Positions 17,283-25,540 of a DNA stretch of 64,000 bases are shown in pieces. Under the pieces are notes generated by a model, which searched no databases, was not told the origin of the DNA, and saw only the letters and a list, made by a program, of their open reading frames with translations. The DNA is taken from positions 124,001 to 188,000 of the forward strand of contig JALNZV010000001.1 of NCBI GenBank assembly GCA_023229175.1, given 5' to 3'. The first letter of the stretch is position 1. Every line of letters begins with the position of its first letter. The stretch is from Tissierellaceae bacterium. Lineage in GTDB: Bacteria; Bacillota; Clostridia; Tissierellales; Tissierellaceae. The position numbers were made by a program, and so were the translations under genes.

Positions 17283-18035
17283 CTACTCTTCCTTGAGAAC
17301 AATAATAGGATTGTCACCTTTATCCATTAATATCATCTTACAAGATAACTCTTTTTTTTCAATGTCTTTTATTACTTCATTTAATAGTTTCAACTTATAT
17401 TCTACATTATTTATAGGGCCAAAGGCAACATTAATACCATTATTTAATACAATATTGATATTGTTATTATCTACCATATATATTTCATCCATTTTTGTCA
17501 ATAATCCAATATCAGTGCTTTCTATAATGAATTCTAAATTGTCTTTGTTTCCCTCTATTTTATTTAAATTATCGGTTATATTTATACCGTCTATGCTAAT
17601 TCCATAAAACATAGGCAATTTTTCATCTTCATAATCTCTAATATCTAGTATATACCCTTCATAGTCAATTACAATTATGGAAAAGTCCTTTTTTATTTGA
17701 GCAGTTTCTTTTCTTTCACTGATGTTTACTATAATATCCTTGGGATATTTTCTTTTTATTTTAACTTCTTTTACATAAGGCAATTTAACAAGATTAGCCT
17801 GAGCATTTTTTAGACTTACCCTAAAGATATTTTCCCCAATATTTATTGGAGTGGCAAAAATAATTTCTTCATTTGTCAATTTATTATTTCCATATACGGA
17901 GATGTCTCTAATTACGAAAAAGTCAGAGTTGATTGCATAGATTCCTATGGTAAGTGCAATTATACATAAAAGAAATATACGAAACAAAAATTTTCTTCGC
18001 TTTCTTTTTTTTTCAACTCTAGTTAATTTTTTCAT
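17283..18035 (-). CDS. ftsQ: Cell division protein FtsQ/DivIB
   Basis: About 250 residues from ATG 18035, with GAGGTG 5-6 nt upstream; the earlier TTG at 18062 lacks a suitable site. A basic cytoplasmic tail and one membrane helix are followed by a POTRA domain (V-I-R-D-I-S-V-Y-G-N-N-K-L) and the beta domain. DivIB bridges the divisome with FtsL and the septal PBP on the outer face of the membrane. It lies between murA and the DUF881 pair. Confidence 0.9.
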   Translation of the reverse strand: MKKLTRVEKKRKRRKFLFRIFLLCIIALTIGIYAINSDFFVIRDISVYGNNKLTNEEIIFATPINIGENIFRVSLKNAQANLVKLPYVKEVKIKRKYPKDIIVNISERKETAQIKKDFSIIVIDYEGYILDIRDYEDEKLPMFYGISIDGINITDNLNKIEGNKDNLEFIIESTDIGLLTKMDEIYMVDNNNINIVLNNGINVAFGPINNVEYKLKLLNEVIKDIEKKELSCKMILMDKGDNPIIVLKEE

Positions 18036-18060
18036 AGTTACACCTCTAGCTTGTCCTTTC

Positions 18061-18091
18061 AACTAATTAGCAGCATCGCTGCTAATTAGTT
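18061..18091. repeat. Perfect 14-bp inverted repeat between murA and ftsQ
   Basis: AACTAATTAGCAGC (18061-18074) and its exact complement (18078-18091) flank a 3-nt loop. It includes the murA stop codon. The T-run (18090-18095) follows on the plus strand only, so for the minus-strand operon it is an RNA hairpin without a U-tract. It may stabilise or process the mRNA, or stop antisense transcription. Confidence 0.8.
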
Positions 18092-19335
18092 TTTTCAATA
18101 TCTGCCCCTAAGTTTTGTAATATAATATGGAGGTTTTCATATCCTCTTTCAATATGGAAAATCTGACTTATTTCTGTAGCACCTTTCGATGCCAATCCTG
18201 CTAAAGTCAGTGCAGCACCACCTCTCAAATCCTTGGCAGTCACTTTAGCACCTGTTAATTCCTTCACTCCATTTACCACGGCTACTCTACCGAAAATCTT
18301 AATATTTGCACCCATCCTAGTCAGTTCTTCTGCGTGTTTATACCTATTTTCAAACACAGTTTCGCAAATAATACTGGTTCCACCAGCAATTGACAATAAG
18401 GCCATCATTTGAGCCTGCATATCAGTTGGAAACCCAGGGTAAGGTAATGTTTGAAGCATTTCAATAGAATTCAACTTTTTTGGGCCAGATACTTTTATCG
18501 TGTTTTCATTGGCGTATATTTGGGTTCCTGTCTCCCTTAACTTTGCAATAATACTAAGTAAGTGATCGACGATCACATTTTTTAAAATAATATCTCCGCC
18601 TGTAATTGCCGAGGTAACCATTAATGTTCCAGCTACAATTCTGTCAGGGATTATGGTATGGGTTACATCTTTAAATGTTTTAACTCCTTCAATAGTTATA
18701 ACGGATGTGCCTGCCCCTGAAACCCTTGCCCCAGATTTATTTAGGTAATTCTGCAAATCAATAATTTCCGGTTCCCTAGCTGCATTCCTAATGACTGTAA
18801 CTCCCTTTGCAGTTACAGCAGCCAAAATAATGTTTTCAGTGGCACCCACCGAAGGGTAATCTAACTGTATGTCAGCTGCCATAAGTCCTTCGGTTCTACA
18901 ATATAATTGTCCATAAGACTCCTCTATTTCTGCTCCCATATGCCTTAGAGCCTTTAAATGCAAGTCTATGGGCCTTGGGCCGATTTCGCACCCACCGGGA
19001 TAAGTGATTACAACCTCCTTTGTCCTAGACAACATGGATCCCATGAGAATAATGGATGATCTCATTTCCCTGACTAAATCTTCCGGAATTACTATTTGGT
19101 TTAAGGTCCTTGAATCGACCATTATTGTATTTCCTACTCTTTCAACAATACAACCCAGGGATATTAAAATTTCTTCCATTATCTCCACATCTCTTAGGTT
19201 TGGAATGTTTAATATTGTGCTCCTATTGTTGCCGATTACAGTAGCTGCTAATATTGGAAGGACTGAGTTCTTCGCTCCTAATACAGATGTTTCTCCGACT
19301 AATTTGTTTCCACCATTGATAATATACTTTTCCAC
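18082..19335 (-). CDS. murA: UDP-N-acetylglucosamine 1-carboxyvinyltransferase
   Basis: 417 residues, the usual length of the EPSP-synthase-like MurA. The N-terminal K-N-S and the catalytic loop G-G-C-E-I-G-P-R-P-I are present. The cysteine is the residue that fosfomycin alkylates in sensitive enzymes, so the enzyme is predicted to be fosfomycin-sensitive. It transfers enolpyruvate from PEP to UDP-GlcNAc, the first committed step of peptidoglycan synthesis. The GTG start has a GGAGGTGG site. Many Firmicutes have two MurA genes; only one is in this window. Confidence 0.95.
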   Translation of the reverse strand: MEKYIINGGNKLVGETSVLGAKNSVLPILAATVIGNNRSTILNIPNLRDVEIMEEILISLGCIVERVGNTIMVDSRTLNQIVIPEDLVREMRSSIILMGSMLSRTKEVVITYPGGCEIGPRPIDLHLKALRHMGAEIEESYGQLYCRTEGLMAADIQLDYPSVGATENIILAAVTAKGVTVIRNAAREPEIIDLQNYLNKSGARVSGAGTSVITIEGVKTFKDVTHTIIPDRIVAGTLMVTSAITGGDIILKNVIVDHLLSIIAKLRETGTQIYANENTIKVSGPKKLNSIEMLQTLPYPGFPTDMQAQMMALLSIAGGTSIICETVFENRYKHAEELTRMGANIKIFGRVAVVNGVKELTGAKVTAKDLRGGAALTLAGLASKGATEISQIFHIERGYENLHIILQNLGADIEKTN

Positions 19336-19401
19336 TAAACCACCTCCGCATCCAATAAATGTTTATAACATATTATGCATTGGTGAATTTAGGGTTACAT
19401 C

Positions 19402-20511
19402 TTATTTATTTACTAGGGGGATTAACAGTTCGTAAATCTTTTCAGAAACGTTTTTCTGCCCTAGTTTTTTACTGTTTTCTTTCATTTGCGACAATTTGTT
19501 ACTATTGTAGACTATATTATATATAATACTATTTAAATAGTCATCCTTTATATCCTTCTCAAGTACTAAAATTGCAGCTCCTTCGTTTTCAAATACTCTA
19601 GCATTATACTCCTGATGGTTTTCAGCGGTATAGGATTTAGGTATCAATATACTGGGTACTCCTACTGCAGCTATTTCTGCAAGGGTAATAGCACCGGCAG
19701 AGGTTATAACCAGAGTTGCAATATTCAATGCTTCAGGTATTTGATAAAAATATGGATAAATTCTGATATTATTGCCCAATACAATACCGTTTTCCTTGAC
19801 TTTATTTATAAATTCGTCGTACAAACGCTTTCCAGTAATATGAATTAATTGAATATCCTTGTTTTTCTGGGAAATGTCCTTCATAAATTCAAATATGGCA
19901 TCATTTAACGCTCTTTGTCCTCCGCTTCCCCCGAAAGACAGTATAAAAGGGGACTTTGTACCTATGTTTAGTTTCGCATAAGCTTGATTTTTATCAATTT
20001 CGTTTATTTCCTTACGAATCGGATTACCTGTTATAAAAACTTTATCTGGATGTTTGAAATACTTCCGAGATTCCTCAAATGTAGCTGCTACTTTATCCAC
20101 GTATCTTGACAGAATTTTATTCGTTATTCCAGGATAGGCATTCTGTTCATGTATAATAGCAGGAATTCCTTTTTTCTTTGCCATATAGACCACTGGCCCA
20201 CATACATAGCCCCCTGTACCAATGACAATGTCCGGCTTGAATTTCTTAACTATATTCTTGGAATCCAGTATTCCCAATAGAAGTTCCTTCAATGCCATAA
20301 GTGATTCTTTATTGATTTTCCTTGGCATACCCTTAACCCTTATGGTATCAAAATCATATCCAGCCTTGGCAACCAGTTCCTCTTCTAAACTATTCTTTGT
20401 CCCTACATAAAGTATTTTAGCGTTCTTATCCCTGGATTTAATTTCGTCAGCGATGGCCAATGCGGGGTAAATATGTCCGCCAGTGCCTCCACCTGTTATT
20501 AAGTACCTCAC
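19402..20511 (-). CDS. murG: UDP-GlcNAc:lipid I N-acetylglucosaminyltransferase
   Basis: About 369 residues from GTG 20511 (MRYLITGGGTGGH), with AGGAG 9 nt upstream; the TTG at 20520 lies directly on that site. Two GT-B Rossmann domains show the signatures T-G-G-G-T-G-G-H, the second-domain glycine loop F-G-G-S-G-G-Q and the C-terminal S-A-G-A-I-T-L-A-E. It makes lipid II on the inner membrane face. It is coupled to ftsW/spoVE, whose stop lies 6 nt away. Confidence 0.96.
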   Translation of the reverse strand: MRYLITGGGTGGHIYPALAIADEIKSRDKNAKILYVGTKNSLEEELVAKAGYDFDTIRVKGMPRKINKESLMALKELLLGILDSKNIVKKFKPDIVIGTGGYVCGPVVYMAKKKGIPAIIHEQNAYPGITNKILSRYVDKVAATFEESRKYFKHPDKVFITGNPIRKEINEIDKNQAYAKLNIGTKSPFILSFGGSGGQRALNDAIFEFMKDISQKNKDIQLIHITGKRLYDEFINKVKENGIVLGNNIRIYPYFYQIPEALNIATLVITSAGAITLAEIAAVGVPSILIPKSYTAENHQEYNARVFENEGAAILVLEKDIKDDYLNSIIYNIVYNSNKLSQMKENSKKLGQKNVSEKIYELLIPLVNK

Positions 20512-20516
20512 TGTCT

Positions 20517-21644
20517 TCAACTCCTATCTAAGTTTGCATGTCTCGAAATATTTAAAAGTATTCCTATTGCTGACATATAGATCATTAACGAGGAACCGCC
20601 ATAGGATATAAAAGGCAATGTAATTCCCGTAGTAGGTATAGAAGAAGTAACTACTGCAATATGAACTAAGGATTGAACGGTAACTAAGGCAGTGATGCCA
20701 GATGCCAAATAAGAGCCGAAGGTATCTTCTATGCTCAGGGCTATTCTTATGCCCCTCCATATAAGTATCATAAAAATTACAATAATCGCAAAGGTCCCAA
20801 GGAACCCCAATTCTTCCCCAATAATTGAAAAAATAAAGTCATTGTAAGATTCTGGTATATAAAAAAACTTCTGTCTGCTTTTTCCCAGTCCTAGTCCAAA
20901 TAGGCCGCCTGAACCCAAGGCATACAAAGATTGGACTGCTTGCCAACCTATATCCAGTTTATATGCAAAAGGGTCCTTAAATGCAATTAATCTATCTAAT
21001 CTATAGGCATTTTTCTCACCTGTTACCGCCAGTACTCCTAATCCAACTGTAAATATAGACAAAAATAATAAGTGTAGAATATTCATACCTGAAACAAAAA
21101 AAACGCCTAATAATGTTGCTCCCAAGGTAATCGTTGTCCCTAAATCTTTTTGTATGTAAATTGCCATTGTTGCAATCCCAATTATAATTAGTGCAGGTAA
21201 CGTACCATGGATAAAAGATGGTATCTTTTCCTTTTTATTAGAAAGAAAACTGGAAAGAAATATTATGGAGCCAATCTTAACAGCATCAGAAGGCATAAAA
21301 GTAGTGAACCCAAAATTCAGCCATCTCCTCGCCCCTTTTAATTCCATCCCTAGTCTAGTAAACAGTAAGCCTACTAAAACTAAGGAAAAAATAAATATCC
21401 AAAGAGAATACCTTTTCCACAACTTATAATCTATATTCATACATAGTAAAAGACCTGCTAATCCTATTAAAGCAGCAAATATCTGTTTTTTCAGGAAATG
21501 ATAGCCATTGTTAAAATCCTGCATTGCCTCTGGCCAAGAGGCACTAAAAACCATGATAATTCCTATGAACACTAATATTAGGGTTGATAATAGGAGGCTA
21601 AAATCAACAGCCTTTTTACTTTTAATTGTCCGCGTCTTTGCCAC
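20517..21644 (-). CDS. ftsW: SEDS peptidoglycan polymerase FtsW/SpoVE
   Basis: 375 residues, about ten membrane helices. SEDS features include G-A-R-R-W-L-N in the extracellular loop and the late motif P-T-T-G-I-T-L-P-F-I-S-Y-G-G-S-S. It polymerises lipid II with the class B PBP encoded at 25.5-27.7 kb. The GTG start sits inside the end of murD with AGAGGTG upstream. Only one SEDS gene is present here, so it may serve vegetative division (FtsW) and spore cortex (SpoVE), or be dedicated to one. Confidence 0.94.
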   Translation of the reverse strand: MAKTRTIKSKKAVDFSLLLSTLILVFIGIIMVFSASWPEAMQDFNNGYHFLKKQIFAALIGLAGLLLCMNIDYKLWKRYSLWIFIFSLVLVGLLFTRLGMELKGARRWLNFGFTTFMPSDAVKIGSIIFLSSFLSNKKEKIPSFIHGTLPALIIIGIATMAIYIQKDLGTTITLGATLLGVFFVSGMNILHLLFLSIFTVGLGVLAVTGEKNAYRLDRLIAFKDPFAYKLDIGWQAVQSLYALGSGGLFGLGLGKSRQKFFYIPESYNDFIFSIIGEELGFLGTFAIIVIFMILIWRGIRIALSIEDTFGSYLASGITALVTVQSLVHIAVVTSSIPTTGITLPFISYGGSSLMIYMSAIGILLNISRHANLDRS

Positions 21645-23007
21645 TTTCTTTCACCTCTAAGTCGTGAACTATTTTTTTAAAATCAATACCTCTTTCCTCA
21701 AAATTGTTATACATGCCCCATGATGCACAGGCCGGTGACAATAAAATATTATCCCCCTTTACTCCAATTTTATAGGAGACGTGAACAGCTTCTTCCATGT
21801 TTTCAACCATATGAATGTTTTCAAACTCATGCCGTAAGGCAGCTTCTTTTATCTTTTCCTTTGTTTGCCCTAATAATATAATATCCCTTACTTTCCCATG
21901 AAATGATTTAATTAACGTATCAAATTCTATTCCCTTATCATATCCTCCAGCTATGAGTATAATAGGTTCATCAATAGCCTCAATGGCATTAATTGTAGAA
22001 TCTGGGTTGGTTCCCTTAGAATCGTTGTAAAATGAAATTCCTCCTATGGACCTGACATACTCACCTCTATGTTCAACTCCTGGAAACTCTCTTAAGGCAC
22101 TTTCTATGCTCTTTAAATCTATATCCATAGCCCAAGCAATGGCAATGGCAGCAAGGGCATTTTCTAAATTATGTTTTCCAAGTATTTTTAGTTCCTCACT
22201 GGGAATTACAATCTCTTCTTTCTCTCCATTATTTATTATAATATTTTCTTCCTTTTTATAAACACCTTTTTCTAAGATTTGGGAGGAACTGAACCAAATA
22301 ATATTTGAATTTATCTCCTTTTCCATTTTTCTAAGGGTTTCGTCTTCGTAATTTAACACTGTAAAATCGTCAAAATCTTGATTTTTAAATACTTTTTTCT
22401 TCGCATCTATGTAGTTATTTATACTGCCATGCCAATCTAAATGGTCGGGGGTAATATTTGTAATCAGGCTTATCTTGGGCTTGAAATATACGGTGTTTTC
22501 CAATTGAAAACTACTAGTCTCCACTACAAATACGTGATCCTTCTCGGAATTAATCATATCCCATAAAATACCTACTCCAATATTGCCCGATTTATGAACA
22601 TTGTAACTGGCCTTCTTGAAAATCTCTGCCACTAAAGCCGTAGTTGTCGTCTTTCCATTGGTTCCCGTAATAGCTATTATGTTCTCCGTATTGGAAATTC
22701 TATAGGCTAGCTCAATATCCGTTATTATTTCAATATTTCTAGTATTGGCTCTAAATAGTATGGGATTTGTCGGAGGTATACCTGGGCTTTTTATTATAAG
22801 GTCAATATTTTCTAGATTTATATCATTTGTTCCTAAGTGTTTTTCCACGTAGATTTCTCCTATTTTGTTAAAGAAATCTTTTAACTCCTCCTCTGATTTA
22901 TTATCCGATACCACAATGTGTGCACCTAAATGGTTCAAAGCTTTTACTGTAGATAGACCGGATATTCCTAATCCTAATACCAATACATTTTTATTTTTTA
23001 AAAACAT
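21622..23007 (-). CDS. murD: UDP-N-acetylmuramoyl-L-alanine:D-glutamate ligase
   Basis: 461 residues. N-terminal Rossmann-like UDP-binding part (V-L-G-L-G-I-S-G-L-S), central ATPase P-loop G-T-N-G-K-T-T-T near residue 115, and a C-terminal domain containing Y-N-D-S-K-G-T-N-P-D. It adds D-glutamate to UDP-MurNAc-L-Ala in the cytoplasm. It overlaps ftsW by 23 nt. Confidence 0.96.
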   Translation of the reverse strand: MFLKNKNVLVLGLGISGLSTVKALNHLGAHIVVSDNKSEEELKDFFNKIGEIYVEKHLGTNDINLENIDLIIKSPGIPPTNPILFRANTRNIEIITDIELAYRISNTENIIAITGTNGKTTTTALVAEIFKKASYNVHKSGNIGVGILWDMINSEKDHVFVVETSSFQLENTVYFKPKISLITNITPDHLDWHGSINNYIDAKKKVFKNQDFDDFTVLNYEDETLRKMEKEINSNIIWFSSSQILEKGVYKKEENIIINNGEKEEIVIPSEELKILGKHNLENALAAIAIAWAMDIDLKSIESALREFPGVEHRGEYVRSIGGISFYNDSKGTNPDSTINAIEAIDEPIILIAGGYDKGIEFDTLIKSFHGKVRDIILLGQTKEKIKEAALRHEFENIHMVENMEEAVHVSYKIGVKGDNILLSPACASWGMYNNFEERGIDFKKIVHDLEVKESGKDADN

Positions 23008-23025
23008 TAAATCTACCTTCTTTCT

Positions 23026-23991
23026 TTAACTTAAACTAATTAAACCTATTAAGCTAAGAATTACTGTTACTGTCCAAAATACGGCAACTACTTTTATTTC
23101 TTTCCAGCCTTTTTGCTCAAAGTGATGGTGTAGTGGGCTCATAAGGAAAACTCTTTTGCCAGTGGTCTTATATGAGATAACTTGAATAATGACCGACAGG
23201 GCCTCTGCAAAATAGATGCCCCCTACTATGGGTATAATTAAAGGTAAATTCAGAAGAATTGCAATGGCAGAAACTGCCCCACCCAAGGCCATAGACCCAG
23301 TATCACCCATAAAAACCCTTGCAGGATAGACATTGTGAATCAAAAAACCTAAACAAGCCCCTGCCAGGGTTGTAGAAAATATAGAAATGCTTACCATTCC
23401 TAAGTTTAACGCAACTAATCCAAAAAAGGAAAGTACTATTAGAGTTACACCTGATGCCAAACCATCTAGACCATCAGTTAAGTTCACACTATTTACTGTA
23501 CCTACCACGACAAATGCTATAAAAGGAACGTAAAATACCCCTAAATCCAAATACTGATTACTTAAAAATGGTACAATTAACTTTGTCCCCAATACAGAAG
23601 TAGATAGCTGATAGAAAGCTAAAGCTGCAGCCACAAGTATTTGCCCTACAAGCTTTTGATATGCCCTTAGTCCTAAGGAACGCCTTTTTACCACTTTTAT
23701 ATAATCATCTATAAATCCTATCAGTCCAAATCCAAAGGTAGACATTAACAGTATTAGCATATCCTTATTAAGCATTCCCGACGTCAATATTGTAATAACT
23801 AGGGCAATAACTATAATTAATCCTCCCATTGTAGGAGTACCCGATTTTACAAGATGGGTCTGGGGCCCATCGTCTCTAATAGATTGACCAATTTTTAATC
23901 TTTTCAACATCGGTATCATAATGGGCCCAAGGATTAGAGTTATTAAAAAGGAAATTACAATATTTCTAAGAATGTCTATGTATTCGACCAT
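23026..23991 (-). CDS. mraY: Phospho-N-acetylmuramoyl-pentapeptide transferase
   Basis: 321 residues with about ten membrane segments. Conserved signatures: T-P-T-M-G-G, the double aspartate F-I-D-D-Y-I-K, N-L-T-D-G-L-D-G-L-A, D-T-G-S-M-A-L-G and the C-terminal P-L-H-H-H-F-E. It transfers phospho-MurNAc-pentapeptide to undecaprenyl phosphate to form lipid I. It directly follows murE; murF, often found in this slot, is missing. Confidence 0.97.
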   Translation of the reverse strand: MVEYIDILRNIVISFLITLILGPIMIPMLKRLKIGQSIRDDGPQTHLVKSGTPTMGGLIIVIALVITILTSGMLNKDMLILLMSTFGFGLIGFIDDYIKVVKRRSLGLRAYQKLVGQILVAAALAFYQLSTSVLGTKLIVPFLSNQYLDLGVFYVPFIAFVVVGTVNSVNLTDGLDGLASGVTLIVLSFFGLVALNLGMVSISIFSTTLAGACLGFLIHNVYPARVFMGDTGSMALGGAVSAIAILLNLPLIIPIVGGIYFAEALSVIIQVISYKTTGKRVFLMSPLHHHFEQKGWKEIKVVAVFWTVTVILSLIGLISLS

Positions 23992-24018
23992 AGCTTTCTC
24001 CTCTCTAGTAAGTATAAA

Positions 24019-25476
24019 TTATATTTTTTTCTTCAAATGCTCTAGAACGATTTGCCTCTCGTCAAATGGAACTGTCTCTCCTTTAACTATGGTATACAAT
24101 TCATGTCCTTTTCCTGCTAGTAAAATAATGTCTTGTGGCTTTGCAATATCTAGGGCATATTCTATCGCTTTTTTTCTATCTACTATTTTAACATATTCAC
24201 CCTTTGTTCTCATCATTCCAATCAAAATATCATTTATAATATTTTCTGGTTCTTCAAATCGTGGATTATCAGAGGTTACTATAGAAATATCAGCGTGATT
24301 CCCAACAGTTTCTCCCATCTCAGGCCTTTTGCTCCTGTCTCTATTCCCACCAGCTCCAAAAACTACAATCTTTCTGCCCTTAGCAAATTCATCTATTACA
24401 GTCAAAACTTTTTCCAGGCCATCTGCTGTATGTGCAAAATCTATGATAACAGTATAATCAGTATTAGTTGGAACTACTTCGAATCTTCCCTTTATTCCTT
24501 CAATCGATTCGAGTCCCCTTTTAATTGTATCTAAATCAATGTCATAGGCAATGGCACATGTTGCTGCTGCCAAAGCATTATATACACTAAATTCCCCTGG
24601 TATATTTAAGGTTACAGGAATGTTGCCTTTCGGCGTATAAAGTTTAAAACCTACTTTATTTAAGGTTAATTTTATATCTGAGGCGTAAACATCGCTTTTA
24701 TTTTTAATTCCGTATGTCAATAAGGGTATCTCATCGCCTATTAAATTTGCAAGTTTCTTTCCATATTGGTCGTCAATGTTGATTATATTATATTTTCTCG
24801 TCTTAGAAAATAGTTTAACCTTGCTTTGAAAATAGCTATCCATAGTCTTATGGTAGTCTAAGTGATCCTTAGTTAGATTGGTAAATAATCCAACGTCAAA
24901 AAACATGTAGTTTACCCTCTTTAATTCCAACGCATGGGAAGATACCTCCATTATGACAGTATCTAATTTCCCAGTTACCATTTGCTTTAATATATTTTGA
25001 ATTGTCAGGGAGTTGGGGGTGGTGTTATCAATGCTTATTTCCTCGTCCCCTATTATAGCTCCCATGGTACCGATTATGCCAGTTTTTTTACCTTCCTCTT
25101 CAAAGATCTTTTTAATAAAGTATGAGGTAGATGTTTTACCGTTTGTACCTGTTATGCCGATTGTATCAAGGCTATCCCAAGGATTGCCAAAAAAACTATT
25201 GGATAACCACGCCAAAGCATCTATGGAGTCTTCCACTTTGACTACTACTATATCCTGCGCTATTTCCATTTCTCTTTCTAAAACTACCGCTACGGCACCT
25301 TTGTCAATTGCACTATTGATAAACTCATGTCCATCGGCTGTATATCCTTTTTCTGCAACAAATATGTCTCCTTTTTGTACTTTTCTAGAGTCATTTTCAA
25401 TTCCAGATATTCCAACATCAATATTTCCTTTTAACAACTTGAATTCATAATTGCCTAATAAATCTCTTAATTTCAC
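24019..25476 (-). CDS. murE: UDP-MurNAc-L-Ala-D-Glu ligase MurE (mDAP-type motif)
   Basis: 485 residues. ATP loop G-I-T-G-T-N-G-K-T-S-T near residue 109 and carbamylated-lysine region present. The C-terminal substrate motif is D-N-P-R (in T-S-D-N-P-R-F-E), the form found in enzymes that add meso-diaminopimelate; lysine-adding enzymes differ here. The peptidoglycan is therefore predicted to carry mDAP at position 3, by family knowledge only. A compact hairpin separates murE from the upstream PBP gene. Confidence 0.95.
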   Translation of the reverse strand: MKLRDLLGNYEFKLLKGNIDVGISGIENDSRKVQKGDIFVAEKGYTADGHEFINSAIDKGAVAVVLEREMEIAQDIVVVKVEDSIDALAWLSNSFFGNPWDSLDTIGITGTNGKTSTSYFIKKIFEEEGKKTGIIGTMGAIIGDEEISIDNTTPNSLTIQNILKQMVTGKLDTVIMEVSSHALELKRVNYMFFDVGLFTNLTKDHLDYHKTMDSYFQSKVKLFSKTRKYNIINIDDQYGKKLANLIGDEIPLLTYGIKNKSDVYASDIKLTLNKVGFKLYTPKGNIPVTLNIPGEFSVYNALAAATCAIAYDIDLDTIKRGLESIEGIKGRFEVVPTNTDYTVIIDFAHTADGLEKVLTVIDEFAKGRKIVVFGAGGNRDRSKRPEMGETVGNHADISIVTSDNPRFEEPENIINDILIGMMRTKGEYVKIVDRKKAIEYALDIAKPQDIILLAGKGHELYTIVKGETVPFDERQIVLEHLKKKI

Positions 25477-25513
25477 ACTACCACCTACCTTCCGGGGATT
25501 TAGTTAATTAAAA

Positions 25514-25532
25514 GGCAACTTTTAAAGTTGCC
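25514..25532 (-). terminator. Short hairpin between the class B PBP gene and murE
   Basis: GGCAACTT-TTA-AAGTTGCC (25514-25532) is an 8-bp stem followed on the minus strand by a weak TTTT. It may act as a partial terminator or an mRNA end that lowers expression of murE and the later genes relative to the PBP. Confidence 0.5.
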
Positions 25533-25540
25533 CTCTTATA

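Noticed and set aside
20524..20760. 78-residue minus-strand ORF inside ftsW
   Set aside because: It is a second frame of the same strand over conserved SEDS sequence and has no ribosome binding site.
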